64,000 bases of DNA from an uncultured SAR86 cluster bacterium. Its GTDB lineage: Bacteria; Pseudomonadota; Gammaproteobacteria; Magnimaribacterales; Magnimaribacteraceae. This document shows, piece after piece, positions 35,571-45,427 of the stretch (its first letter is position 1; each line of letters begins with the position of its first letter). Both the position numbers and the translations under genes were made by a program. Location of the stretch: positions 1 through 64,000 of the forward strand of contig CALJVP010000002.1 in the NCBI GenBank assembly GCA_937773605.1. Reading direction: 5' to 3'. A model generated the notes under the pieces. It was not told where the DNA came from and searched no databases. It worked only from the letters and a program-made list of their open reading frames with translations.

Positions 35571-36851
35571 TTGAACGAAATACCACTTTGGATACTAGTA
35601 AGCACTATTGTCTTACTTGTACTTATGTCAGCTTTTTTTTCTAGTTCTGAGACTAGCATGATGGCTATAAACCGCTATCGCTTAAAGCATCTTGTCAAAA
35701 CAAGAAATAAGTCAGCGAGAAGAGTATCCAAATTGCTCCAAAGAACGGACAGGCTATTAGGATTAATCTTAATAGGCAATAACTTTACTCACACTCTCGC
35801 AACAGCCATAGCAACAGTAATCGCTATTAGGATATGGGACGATAATGCTGTTTTGGCAGTAACAGTCTTCATGACTATAGTAATGATAATATTTGCTGAA
35901 GTGATGCCTAAAACAATAGCAGCTCTGAGGCCAGAAAGTATTGCTTTTCCTGCTTCGTATATCTTAAAACCTTTATCAAAGCTATTCAGTCCGTTAGTAA
36001 CTTTAGTAAGTCTTGTTTCAAATAATGTTACTAAATTAATTGGTATAGACTTAGAAGAGCCTGCTAATGAAGATCTTAAACCAGAAGAGCTTAGGACACT
36101 CCTAGAAACTTCCGGTGTACCAGAACATCAACAAAAAATGTTAATTGGAATACTTGAAATGGACTATCTTTCAGTAAATGATGTAATGGTACCTAGAAAC
36201 AAGATCACAGGAATTGATCTTGATGATCCACTTGAAGTTATTCTAAAAGACTTGCAAGAAACTGAATTTACTTACATTCCTTTCTTTAAAGACTCAATAG
36301 ACAATGTTATCGGTTTTCTAACTGTAAATCGTAAAGCAGATTTCTTTAGTGGAGGTACTATAGACCTAGAAAGTCTTCTTAATGAATTAGAGGAACCGGT
36401 ATTTATCCCTGAAAATACACCTTTAAACAAACAATTAGCCACCTTTCAATCTGTTGATACCCGAGTAGGTTTAATCGTAGATGAATATGGAGATATAGAA
36501 GGTCTTATTACATTAAGAGATATTCTTGAAGTAATAATTGGTGAGATTGCTTCAGGTTCAATAGAAAAAATGGATATCATGCCTCAAACAGACGGCTCCT
36601 ATATGATAGAAGGCAATGTAATGCTAAGAGAAATAAATTCTAGAATTAATTGGAATCTACCTACTGATGGCCCTAAAACACTTAGCGGACTGATTCTTGA
36701 AACTGTCCAGTCTATTCCTGAAAAGAATGTAGGTATATCAATAGAAGGCTACAGGTTTGAAACAGTACTTATAAAAGATAATGTGGTTAAAATAGCAAAA
36801 GTAGAAAAAATTGAAGTAGATACTGAAGATGAAGAATTAGATGAGGGATAA
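35571..36851 (+). CDS. corB: CorB/CNNM-family membrane protein with CBS and CorC_HlyC domains
   Basis: 426 residues. The CNNM transmembrane domain (about 1-175) contains MSAFFSSSETSMMAINRYRLKHL and LIGNNFTHTLATAIATV, then IFAEVMPKTIAALRPE. A CBS pair (about 195-320, MVPRNKITGID, GLITLRDILEVIIGEI) and a C-terminal CorC_HlyC domain (about 340-420) follow. The family takes part in Mg2+/Co2+ transport or resistance. The start is TTG at 35571, directly after an in-frame TAA, so nothing longer is possible. It is divergent from rpsP; mscS follows after 2 bases. Confidence 0.9.
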   Translation: MNEIPLWILVSTIVLLVLMSAFFSSSETSMMAINRYRLKHLVKTRNKSARRVSKLLQRTDRLLGLILIGNNFTHTLATAIATVIAIRIWDDNAVLAVTVFMTIVMIIFAEVMPKTIAALRPESIAFPASYILKPLSKLFSPLVTLVSLVSNNVTKLIGIDLEEPANEDLKPEELRTLLETSGVPEHQQKMLIGILEMDYLSVNDVMVPRNKITGIDLDDPLEVILKDLQETEFTYIPFFKDSIDNVIGFLTVNRKADFFSGGTIDLESLLNELEEPVFIPENTPLNKQLATFQSVDTRVGLIVDEYGDIEGLITLRDILEVIIGEIASGSIEKMDIMPQTDGSYMIEGNVMLREINSRINWNLPTDGPKTLSGLILETVQSIPEKNVGISIEGYRFETVLIKDNVVKIAKVEKIEVDTEDEELDEG

Positions 36852-36853
36852 AG

Positions 36854-37990
36854 ATGTTTGAAGAATTTTTTGAATTAGTTGTAGAAACTTGGCAAATGGG
36901 CATAAGAGGTGTTGGTTTGAATGACCTCATTATTTGCTTCGTTATAATAATAGGCTCCTTGGTTGCTAGAACTTTACTTAATACCATAGCCATAGATAGG
37001 ATAGCTAAATTAGCAGATCGAACAGAATCAGAATTTGATGATGAAATAGTTGAATCTCTGAGAACCCCTTTTGGAGTTATACCTATAGCTTTTGGTTTTT
37101 ACTTAATTACGGCTTATTTACCACTGACAGGTTCATTAGATCTCATTGCAACAAACCTTGTTAAAACAATAGTCATTTATACTATTTTTAGTGCTCTTGC
37201 TAATATTACAAAACCTCTGTTCTCTTTATTAGGAGACAGTACCTGGATGACTCCAGCTATGAGTTTATGGCTGAGCAGAGTTTCAGGAGTAATAATCTGG
37301 ATAGTTGGCATAACAATGATGCTGGATGTCTGGGGAATAGAAATTGGTCCAATCATAGCTGGCTTAGGACTATTTTCTGTAGCTGTTGCCTTGGGTGCTC
37401 AAGATATGTTCAAAAATATTATTGCGGGCATCTTTATTATTAGTGAAAAAAGATTCCAACCTGGTGACAGAATTAGAATAGGTGATGGACTTCATGGATT
37501 TGTAGAGAGTATTGGCTTCCGTTCAACTCAGGTCAGACTCTTTGATAGCTCTCCCGTTTTTGTACCAAATACCGATCTGTCTGATGCTCAGGTGATTAAT
37601 CATCAAAACATGAACTATAGAAGAATAAGCTGGACTATAAATGTTTTATACAGCACAAAGGCAGAGCAGCTAAGAAAGATATGTGACCAAATTACAGACT
37701 ACTTAAACACAAGTGATGATTTTATGATTAATCCAGGCCAAGAGAACTTTGCTAAAGTCTCGGAATTGGGTTCTAGTTCAATTGATATAACAATTCTTTG
37801 CTACCTAGAGGTCATAGGCTATACAGAATTCTCTCAAGTAAAACAGGACTTAATTCTGAAAATCATGGAAATAGTCTCAGATAATGGATCTGATTTTGCT
37901 TTTCCAAGCAGGTCCATCTACATTGAACAATCAAGATGCATAAAAAAAGGGAGCTTATGCTCCCTTTTTTTCAAGCTTTCTTATTTATAA
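36854..37990 (+). CDS. Mechanosensitive ion channel, MscS family, 3' end reads through a terminator
   Basis: 378 residues. Membrane helices at about 22-45, 75-95, 105-125 and 140-165, then the pore helix and beta domain (GLFSVAVALGAQDMFKNIIAGIFIISEKRFQPGDRIRIG) and the C-terminal alpha-beta domain. The channel releases solutes on osmotic downshock. The end is odd: after FPSRSIYIEQ the ORF reads CIKKGSLCSLFFKLSYL across a strong intrinsic terminator. Without one base near 37927 it would end IYIENQDA with TAA exactly at the terminator's A-tract, so a one-base insertion is likely. Confidence 0.85.
   Translation: MFEEFFELVVETWQMGIRGVGLNDLIICFVIIIGSLVARTLLNTIAIDRIAKLADRTESEFDDEIVESLRTPFGVIPIAFGFYLITAYLPLTGSLDLIATNLVKTIVIYTIFSALANITKPLFSLLGDSTWMTPAMSLWLSRVSGVIIWIVGITMMLDVWGIEIGPIIAGLGLFSVAVALGAQDMFKNIIAGIFIISEKRFQPGDRIRIGDGLHGFVESIGFRSTQVRLFDSSPVFVPNTDLSDAQVINHQNMNYRRISWTINVLYSTKAEQLRKICDQITDYLNTSDDFMINPGQENFAKVSELGSSSIDITILCYLEVIGYTEFSQVKQDLILKIMEIVSDNGSDFAFPSRSIYIEQSRCIKKGSLCSLFFKLSYL
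37942..37971. terminator. Intrinsic terminator at the end of corB-mscS
   Basis: GGGAGC-TTAT-GCTCCC with flanking A7 and T7 forms a 13-base-pair stem and works on either strand. On the plus strand it ends the corB-mscS operon; it lies inside the last codons of the track mscS ORF. On the minus strand it could also end the decayed gene at 38050-38631. Confidence 0.85.
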
Positions 37991-38049
37991 ATAGTAAACC
38001 ACGCTTGATAAACCGACACAAAGTGACAAAGCTAGAAATTATTACACCT

Positions 38050-38631
38050 CTAACAGAAGCTATAGCTGGTAACATATTTTCCCCAAATAGCATTCATGCT
38101 TGTATAGCAAATATAATTGCAAGACCAACTAAAAGACCTGTCCCAGTCATTTCAAGGTTTGCTCCGAGCACTTGTCCTGAGGCAGGATAATGTGCAGAAG
38201 CAACCATAAAGTAAAGCATCCCTACTGAGAAAAGAGTATTAGTTCTAGAAGCCAAGCCTGCTTTAGGACCTGCCACTGCAGCATCGCCCTCTTTAAGACC
38301 TATGACTATTTTCTGATTAGGCCAAATGATTCCCCAAACGTTTAGCATCATTAATGTTCCCATTGTCGCCCCTAAGATGATTTCCTAAGTAATCTTTACT
38401 GAAATGTAATGCAAAAGAGCCAAACCGGTTAAGAAAGTTAAGAAAGCAGCCCATCTAAACCACCATAGAGCTCTGGTAGCTAACTTTGCTACAGCATCTT
38501 TTCTTGCATCTGCTTCTGCTTCTTTAAAATATTCTCGTTTGAATAAAATTAAAATAATACAATAAACCAATCCAAGTTATTCCAACTAGAATATGACCGA
38601 ATCTAAATAACATATTGAATAAATCTTCCAT
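38050..38631 (-). pseudogene. Decayed membrane protein gene, urate-oxidase-N (PuuD)-like
   Basis: The track shows two fragments; read together they form one gene of about 193 residues. It starts at the ATG at 38631 after GGAGGG with MEDLFNMLFRFGHILVGITWIGLLYYFNFIQT. One extra base near 38528 moves it to EYFKEAEADARKD and LWWFRWAAFLTFLTGLALLHY. A TAG at about 38385 interrupts it before EIILGATMGTLMML, NVWGIIWPNQKIVIG and TNTLFSVGMLYFMVASAHYP. A second shift near 38092 leads to MNAIWGKYVTSYSFC. The His/Trp-rich helices resemble the membrane domain of PuuD urate hydroxylases. Three lesions mean no intact product as sequenced. The gene fills the only gap over 300 bases. Confidence 0.7.
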
Positions 38632-38700
38632 ACACCCTCCCGTTTAAGTTTTTATAATACCTAAATAACAAAAACTTATAAATTATTTCTTTCAGACAAG

Positions 38701-38721
38701 AAAAAAGCCCCGAAGGGCTTT
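38701..38721 (-). terminator. Intrinsic terminator of the groSL operon
   Basis: On the minus strand AAAGCCC-TTCG-GGGCTTT is followed by more T's (TTTTTTC). The stable TTCG tetraloop and T-run lie about 10 bases after the groL stop, as expected for an operon end. Confidence 0.85.
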
Positions 38722-38730
38722 GTTCTTTTT

Positions 38731-40395
<1,665 letters not shown>

Positions 40396-40403
40396 TTATT
40401 ATT

Positions 40404-40697
40404 TTATTTATCAATTACGCCAAGAATATCTTGTTCATTTAGAACAACAAGTTCATCGCCATCTACCTTTACAGTGTTACTTCCTGCGTATTGACCGAAG
40501 ACAACTAAATCGCCTTCTTTAACTGCTACAGCCTGTAATTCACCATTTTCTAAACTTTTACCAGGTCCGACTGCAAGAACCTCACCTTGTGAAGGTTTTT
40601 CTGCTGCCGATCCAGGAAGAACTATTCCACCTTCAGTGGTTTGCTCTTCATCAGTGCGCTTTACTAAAACGCGATCTCCCAATGGTCTAAATTTCAT
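40404..40697 (-). CDS. groS: Co-chaperonin GroES (Hsp10)
   Basis: From the ATG at 40697 the product is [20 protein letters not shown] and 97 residues, the family length. The track start at 40733 adds 12 residues with no counterpart in GroES. A GGAG site lies about 9 bases before 40697. The mobile loop ([24 protein letters not shown]) is intact. It caps the GroEL ring. Two promoter-like sequences lie upstream. Confidence 0.96.
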   Translation of the reverse strand: MKFRPLGDRVLVKRTDEEQTTEGGIVLPGSAAEKPSQGEVLAVGPGKSLENGELQAVAVKEGDLVVFGQYAGSNTVKVDGDELVVLNEQDILGVIDK

Positions 40698-40753
40698 CCG
40701 GTTATCTCCAATATTTATTAATCCAATTAACACTTAAGTTAAAAAGGTTGGTC

Positions 40754-40781
40754 ATTCTAGTTCAGAATTTTCTGAGGTCAA
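40754..40781 (-). promoter_or_regulatory. Sigma-70-type promoter of groSL
   Basis: On the minus strand TTGACC (40781-40776), 16 bases, then TAGAAT (40759-40754). Each box is one base off consensus. The start site would lie about 50 bases before the groS ATG. Confidence 0.6.
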
Positions 40782-40814
40782 TGAGCAATCTCTAAAACCT
40801 GTTAACTTTTACTA

Positions 40815-40842
40815 ATTTTGGGCTTAATCAATAAAATTCAAC
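40815..40842 (-). promoter_or_regulatory. Candidate heat-shock (sigma-32) promoter of groSL
   Basis: On the minus strand GTTGAA, 14 bases, then CCCAAAAT. This compares with the sigma-32 pattern CTTGAA, 13-15 bases, CCCCATnT. Position ahead of groSL and upstream of the sigma-70-like promoter fits the usual dual control. The -10 match is partial. Confidence 0.45.
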
Positions 40843-40857
40843 CCCTTCTTAGAAAAA

Positions 40858-41283
40858 TTACTTATCTTTATCAAACTCACCTTCAATCCAATCTTTCTTT
40901 GCCTCACCTTTTCTTTCATTTACTACCTCAAAAGGGCTAAGATTGTTTAAAAACAACTTTAATAAAATTCTTCTTGTAAAAGGTACAAGACATAAAAAAC
41001 CAAAGATATCTGTTATAAAGCCTGGCGTTAGCAGCAAAGCGCCTCCTATAGCAAGAAATATACCAGTTATTATTTCTTCGGCGGGAAGTTGAGCCATCCC
41101 AAGTTTATTTTTAGCATTCATTAAGGTTCTAAAACCTTGAACTCTCAATAAAGCAACACCGATTAATGCAGTTAATAAAACCAACAGGACTGTGTTAAGG
41201 GCGCCGAGATTACCACCAACCTTTATCAAGACATACATCTCTAATATAGGTAAAACTATAAAAGTGGGTAATAAATATCTCAT
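40858..41283 (-). CDS. fxsA: FxsA family membrane protein
   Basis: 141 residues with the FxsA pattern: PTFIVLPILEMYVLIKVGGNLGALNTVLLVLLTALIGVALLRVQG, then GALLLTPGFITDIFGFLCLVPFTR. Three or four membrane helices fill residues 1-110, with a charged cytoplasmic tail. In E. coli FxsA eases F-plasmid exclusion of phage T7, but its normal role is unclear. The position upstream of groSL is conserved with E. coli. It overlaps the VanZ-like gene by 4 bases. Confidence 0.9.
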   Translation of the reverse strand: MRYLLPTFIVLPILEMYVLIKVGGNLGALNTVLLVLLTALIGVALLRVQGFRTLMNAKNKLGMAQLPAEEIITGIFLAIGGALLLTPGFITDIFGFLCLVPFTRRILLKLFLNNLSPFEVVNERKGEAKKDWIEGEFDKDK

Positions 41284-41612
41284 ACCTTTATTCTTGGGAT
41301 GAAAACAAAATAAACAAGCATTCCTAATAAATCTGCAAGAAAATCAAATAGCTCTGCGGACCTGTAAGGTAAATTATACTGAACTATCTCAATTCCCAAG
41401 GCAAATAAAAATAAGCATGAGATGAGACCAAAATGCACCTCTAAAGGTCTCGTGGTAGATAGGTCTAAAAAAAACATTAGAATAAAAAAGGCCAAGAAGT
41501 GAACCACCTTATCCAAATAAGGGACATCACTGCCTCCTGAAGAAGGTATAAATGCCAAATAACTGATTAATAGAACTAACGTTATGAAAATAGTTCTGTA
41601 TAAATTAATCAC
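41280..41612 (-). CDS. VanZ-like small membrane protein
   Basis: 110 residues with four predicted helices. PYLDKVVHFLAFFILMFFLDL and ALGIEIVQYNLPYRSAELFDFLADLLGMLVYF match the VanZ-like fold (conserved His in KxxHF, Glu-Gln and Asp in the last two helices). The family is linked to teicoplanin resistance in enterococci, but the short proteobacterial members have no known role. It overlaps its neighbours on both sides (8 bases with the AmpG-like gene, 4 with fxsA), so it is co-translated with them. Confidence 0.8.
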   Translation of the reverse strand: MINLYRTIFITLVLLISYLAFIPSSGGSDVPYLDKVVHFLAFFILMFFLDLSTTRPLEVHFGLISCLFLFALGIEIVQYNLPYRSAELFDFLADLLGMLVYFVFIPRIKV

Positions 41613-42843
41613 GTTGAAAACTTTCTCTAGAGTAGTAAAGCAGCAAAATTATGCAAGGCAGGGTTAAAAAAGAAGTTATTACGAAGAAAATCATCCATCC
41701 GTAATCATTGCCGTATAAATTCTTAAAATAATCAGCAATCAGTCCAGAGAACCCGCTGAAGACCTTTCCAGGAAGCATCATAAATGAGGTTAATAAGGCA
41801 TATTGCACAGCGGTGTATTTTTTTGAAACTAAACTAGTTAAGAAGGTAATGTTAGCGGTACCAACAACACCTGCTGCCAAACTATCAAGCCCCACTACGA
41901 AGCCTAAAAGAGTTAGGTCTTTTTCTAAAATTGCCACTGAAGAAAAAGATAAATTTGTGAGCATGACCAGAAAAGCTCCAATTATAAGAGTTGTTTTTAC
42001 ACCAACTTTCTTTACAAGAAGTCCACCTAAGAAGAACCCTATTATAGAAGCCACCACTGCCACTATTTTGACTATGTAGCCTATTTCCTTGAGTGTATAT
42101 CCGCTATCCAAGTAAAAGGGACTGGCCATAGGCCCCATTACAATATCCGTTAACCTGTAAGTGGCAATAATCATAAGAAGCAAAGAGGACATATAAATAC
42201 CAAATCTAGATACGAAGTCTCTTAGTGGTTCTATGAATGAACTCTTGAAAGTTAACCTTTCTAATTTCTTATTTAAAACTTCTGGACAAATGGATGCGCC
42301 AATTACCCCTATCATCATGAAGACTGCCATCAACTGATAAGTCAATCTCCACCCGTAGTCAGCGGCAAATATTAAAGCAAAAGAACTTGCTACTAAGATG
42401 GCCATCCTGTAGCCAAATTGATAGCTGGCAGCTAAATTTCCTTGCTCACTTAATTCAGCCACTTCTATTCTAAAAGCATCAATTGCTATGTCTTGTATTG
42501 AACCTGCAAAGGCAACTAAGAATGCAAAAAAAGCAAAAAGGTATAAATCTTCTATAGGGTCTGTAATTGATATCAGAAAAAGACTAATTACAATTATAGA
42601 TTGCATTAGATAGATCCAACTTTTTCTTGAACCCATTTTGTTTAGTACTGGAATTGAAAAGTTATCCACTATTGGCGCCCAAAGGAATTTAAGAGAATAA
42701 GTAAGAACTATCCAAGCAAAGAAGCCTATAAGGGTTAATTCAATTCCAATGTCCCTCAGCCAAACTCCAAGAGTTGAAAAAATTAAAATGTAAGGCAGTC
42801 CCGATGAAAACCCTAAGCTGCCAAGCGAAACATTCTTCAGCAT
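41605..42843 (-). CDS. MFS transporter, AmpG-like (muropeptide permease family)
   Basis: 412 residues and about 12 membrane helices. LGFSSGLPYILIFSTLGVWLRDIGIELTLIGFFA and SLKFLWAPIVDNFSIPVLNKMGSRKSWIYLMQ are the AmpG/AcCoA-transporter signature; AGSIQDIAIDAFRIE matches the conserved helix 4 motif. AmpG imports anhydro-muropeptides from the periplasm for wall recycling. An ampD gene lies 3 kb away, which supports this assignment. Transport of another small molecule cannot be ruled out. Confidence 0.82.
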   Translation of the reverse strand: MLKNVSLGSLGFSSGLPYILIFSTLGVWLRDIGIELTLIGFFAWIVLTYSLKFLWAPIVDNFSIPVLNKMGSRKSWIYLMQSIIVISLFLISITDPIEDLYLFAFFAFLVAFAGSIQDIAIDAFRIEVAELSEQGNLAASYQFGYRMAILVASSFALIFAADYGWRLTYQLMAVFMMIGVIGASICPEVLNKKLERLTFKSSFIEPLRDFVSRFGIYMSSLLLMIIATYRLTDIVMGPMASPFYLDSGYTLKEIGYIVKIVAVVASIIGFFLGGLLVKKVGVKTTLIIGAFLVMLTNLSFSSVAILEKDLTLLGFVVGLDSLAAGVVGTANITFLTSLVSKKYTAVQYALLTSFMMLPGKVFSGFSGLIADYFKNLYGNDYGWMIFFVITSFLTLPCIILLLYYSRESFQRD

Positions 42844-42857
42844 ATAAAAATCAATTA

Positions 42858-43340
42858 CTAATCTCTGAAGTTTATAAACTGAAGTGGCATATCGTAATTT
42901 TGATCCTTAACAATTTGAATAACTTGTTGTAACTCATCTCTTTTTTTTCCTGAGATCCTAACACTATCACCTTGAATGGCTGCCTGAACTTTAATTTTAG
43001 ATTGCTTGACCAGAGAAGTAATTTTTTTTGCCAACTCTTTATCAATTCCTTGCCTTAATGTTATTGATTGACGAGCCACACCAGTTGCTATTTCTATCTC
43101 TCCTGCTTTAAGAGTCTTTATATCAATTCCTCTTTTAGTTATAGATTCGTTTAATATCGGTAACATTTGGTGAATCTGAAATTCTTCTTTGGCAGTTAGC
43201 AATATATCTTCATCCTCCATTTTAAATTCAGCACCAGTGCCTTTAAAATCAAAACGGTTTTGCAACACTCTATTCGCCTGATCCACTGCATTGGTTACTT
43301 CGTGAGAATCTAGTTCAGATTTAATATCAAAAGAAGCCAT
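42858..43340 (-). CDS. yajQ: YajQ family nucleotide-binding protein
   Basis: 160 residues. MASFDIKSELDSHEVTNAVDQANRVLQNRFDFKGT and the ending VQIVKDQNYDMPLQFINFRD are fully typical of YajQ, two ferredoxin-like domains. A Xanthomonas homologue binds c-di-GMP and regulates virulence genes; others bind tRNA or GTP. With the GGDEF and EAL genes at 12-15 kb, a c-di-GMP effector role is plausible here. It is divergent from the cobalamin riboswitch. Confidence 0.93.
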   Translation of the reverse strand: MASFDIKSELDSHEVTNAVDQANRVLQNRFDFKGTGAEFKMEDEDILLTAKEEFQIHQMLPILNESITKRGIDIKTLKAGEIEIATGVARQSITLRQGIDKELAKKITSLVKQSKIKVQAAIQGDSVRISGKKRDELQQVIQIVKDQNYDMPLQFINFRD

Positions 43341-43433
43341 AATTTTTTCCTTTTACTTATTTTAAGCCACCTTTAGTTTAGGCATTAATTGAAAACTAAA
43401 GAAGTTTTTTAATTATATACTTGTATCATTACA

Positions 43434-43588
43434 TTTGTGGTGCCAAAAGGAATTTTGGTTAAACGGGAAACTGGTTTAAATCCAGTGCTGCCCTCGCAAC
43501 GGTAAATAGAAGAGCTTTTAACATATGTCACTGTGAAAACGGGAAGGCGTTGAAAGTTATAAAAACTTCTTAAGCCCGGATACCGGCC
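43434..43588 (+). promoter_or_regulatory. Cobalamin (AdoCbl) riboswitch controlling btuB
   Basis: The leader contains GGTGCCAA, then AACGGGAAACTGG, CCAGTGCTGCCCTCGCAACGGTAA and the B12 box AGCCCGGATACCGGCC at 43572-43587, in the standard order. It lies 40 bases before the btuB start, so cobalamin binding should shut off btuB and the following adenosyltransferase gene. The btuB ribosome binding site (GAAGGGTG) lies just downstream, which suggests translational control, since no separate terminator is seen. It fills most of the 287-base gap after yajQ. Confidence 0.93.
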
Positions 43589-43627
43589 TCATAAAATATA
43601 ATTTTAATAATTACGAAGGGTGATTTT

Positions 43628-45424
43628 ATGAATAAAATAAACGTAGGTTTATTAATCTTTTTCTGTTCCTCTTTTATCTACTCTAATGAAGATGAAAGTC
43701 AGTTTGATGAAGTTATTACTGTCGCTTCAAAGTTACCAAAGGAAAATTATAAAATTCCTGCAACGGTGGATATTGTTTCTAAAGAAGACATAGAGATCTA
43801 CCAGCCATCAAGTGTGCTGGGTTTTCTTAGGAATAACTTAGCAATTGATTCAAGTAGTAATGGAGGTCCTGGTCAACTGGCCTCATTCTTTCTTAGAGGA
43901 TCTAATAGCAACCAAAGTATAGTCAAAATTAATGGCGTTAAGATAAACCCATCAACGGCTGGAGGGGCTTCTGTCTATAATCTTGATACCAATCTAATTT
44001 CTAAAATTGAAATCGGCTCAGGCCCTTTCTCTTCTATCCATGGCTCACAAGCTATCGGTGGGATTGTAAGTATTTCAACTAAAGAAAAGACTCTTCAAGA
44101 CTCTGTGTCAGTGGGATTGGGTGTTGGTCCAGATAATTACCATAAAGAATATCTGCGAGGAAATCTAGTGAAGGAGAATGCTTCCGTAAACCTAATTGCC
44201 GTTAACAGCAAAACAACAGGGTTTCCCGTCTTAAGTGATTCAACCCTCAATAGAGGCTATAAAAATCATAGTATTGCCGGAGACATTAGCTATGGCTATA
44301 AAAGTTTAGACACCTCCCTTTCATTATGGTCTTCAAAGGGGACAACAGAATATTTAGTATTTGGCAGTCCTGTTTCACAGGATTACAAAAATGAAGCTTT
44401 TGCTGTTGATCTTAAGTTCATAACTGAACAAGACTATTACATCTTGGCTAATATCAATTCATCGGAAGATCTAATTAACCAAAACAATGAGAATTACTTG
44501 GGTGTTCTTGATCTTACGCAAACGCAAAGGCAATCTTATGAACTGCTAGTTCATAAAAAAATAAAGAATCTTTTTTCTTATTCAATTGGTCTCGAATCAG
44601 AAAGTGAGGATGTTAATTATTCAAGTTATGGATCGGCTTTCAGGAAAGATCTGAATACTGAATCTTATTTTGGAACTTTTGAATGGGGAAAAAACCAAAG
44701 TTCTTGGATTGCTTCTGCAAGGGAGTCAGACCATGACCTTTACGGTAATCAGTCCTCTTGGAATTTGGGGTTTTTACATCAACTGACTGGACCGTGGTCT
44801 CTTTACTTAAATTCTGGTTCTGCTTTTAGATCTCCCAATAGCGCTGAGCTCTATGGTTTTGGTTCTAACGAGAAACTTCTTCCTGAGGTATCTAAAAGTC
44901 AAGAATTAAGCCTTAGCCGAGTTAAAAAGAACACCGCTTTGAAATTCGTTGTATTCAAATCAAATACCTCAAATCTAATCAACTTTGATTATAGAGATTA
45001 TGTTTTAAAGAATATTGAAGAGGCATCAAATTCTGGAATTGAAGTCAGATACAAATGGATTAATAATCTTGTAAGTGGAAGTTTCATATTGAGAAAGCAA
45101 AATCCTCAGGATCAAAATTACAATCAGTTACTAAGGAGATCTAAACTCTCATCCAGCTTAAATCTAAGTAAAAACATTTCTGGCTATGAATTTAGTTTCA
45201 ATGTGTCAGCTTTTGATAGAAGAAAAGATTTCGGTGGGGTAAGTCTTCCTGGCTATGCTTTAATTAATGTTGCTTCTAAAAAGAATTTTACTGAAAATAT
45301 TAGTCTTTCAGCAAGAATTGAAAACCTAACCGGCAAAGATTATTTTACAGCCGCTACAGGAAATGGCTATTATCTTAATCAGAACAGGTCATTGTGGCTG
45401 AAAGTTGCATATAATTTGAGGTAA
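43628..45424 (+). CDS. btuB: TonB-dependent vitamin B12 receptor BtuB
   Basis: 598 residues. Signal peptide (NVGLLIFFCSSFIYS), a TonB-box-like FDEVITVASK, plug domain (about 35-150, ending SIHGSQAIGGIVSISTK) and a 22-strand barrel ending in aromatic-rich RSLWLKVAYNLR. The cobalamin riboswitch upstream and the adenosyltransferase downstream make B12 the likely ligand. It imports cobalamin across the outer membrane using TonB energy. No btuCDF genes are in the window. Confidence 0.92.
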   Translation: MNKINVGLLIFFCSSFIYSNEDESQFDEVITVASKLPKENYKIPATVDIVSKEDIEIYQPSSVLGFLRNNLAIDSSSNGGPGQLASFFLRGSNSNQSIVKINGVKINPSTAGGASVYNLDTNLISKIEIGSGPFSSIHGSQAIGGIVSISTKEKTLQDSVSVGLGVGPDNYHKEYLRGNLVKENASVNLIAVNSKTTGFPVLSDSTLNRGYKNHSIAGDISYGYKSLDTSLSLWSSKGTTEYLVFGSPVSQDYKNEAFAVDLKFITEQDYYILANINSSEDLINQNNENYLGVLDLTQTQRQSYELLVHKKIKNLFSYSIGLESESEDVNYSSYGSAFRKDLNTESYFGTFEWGKNQSSWIASARESDHDLYGNQSSWNLGFLHQLTGPWSLYLNSGSAFRSPNSAELYGFGSNEKLLPEVSKSQELSLSRVKKNTALKFVVFKSNTSNLINFDYRDYVLKNIEEASNSGIEVRYKWINNLVSGSFILRKQNPQDQNYNQLLRRSKLSSSLNLSKNISGYEFSFNVSAFDRRKDFGGVSLPGYALINVASKKNFTENISLSARIENLTGKDYFTAATGNGYYLNQNRSLWLKVAYNLR

Positions 45425-45427
45425 ATT

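Noticed and set aside
37936-38190. 84-residue plus-strand ORF after mscS
   Set aside because: It begins inside the terminator and runs antisense to the decayed membrane gene; no coding features.
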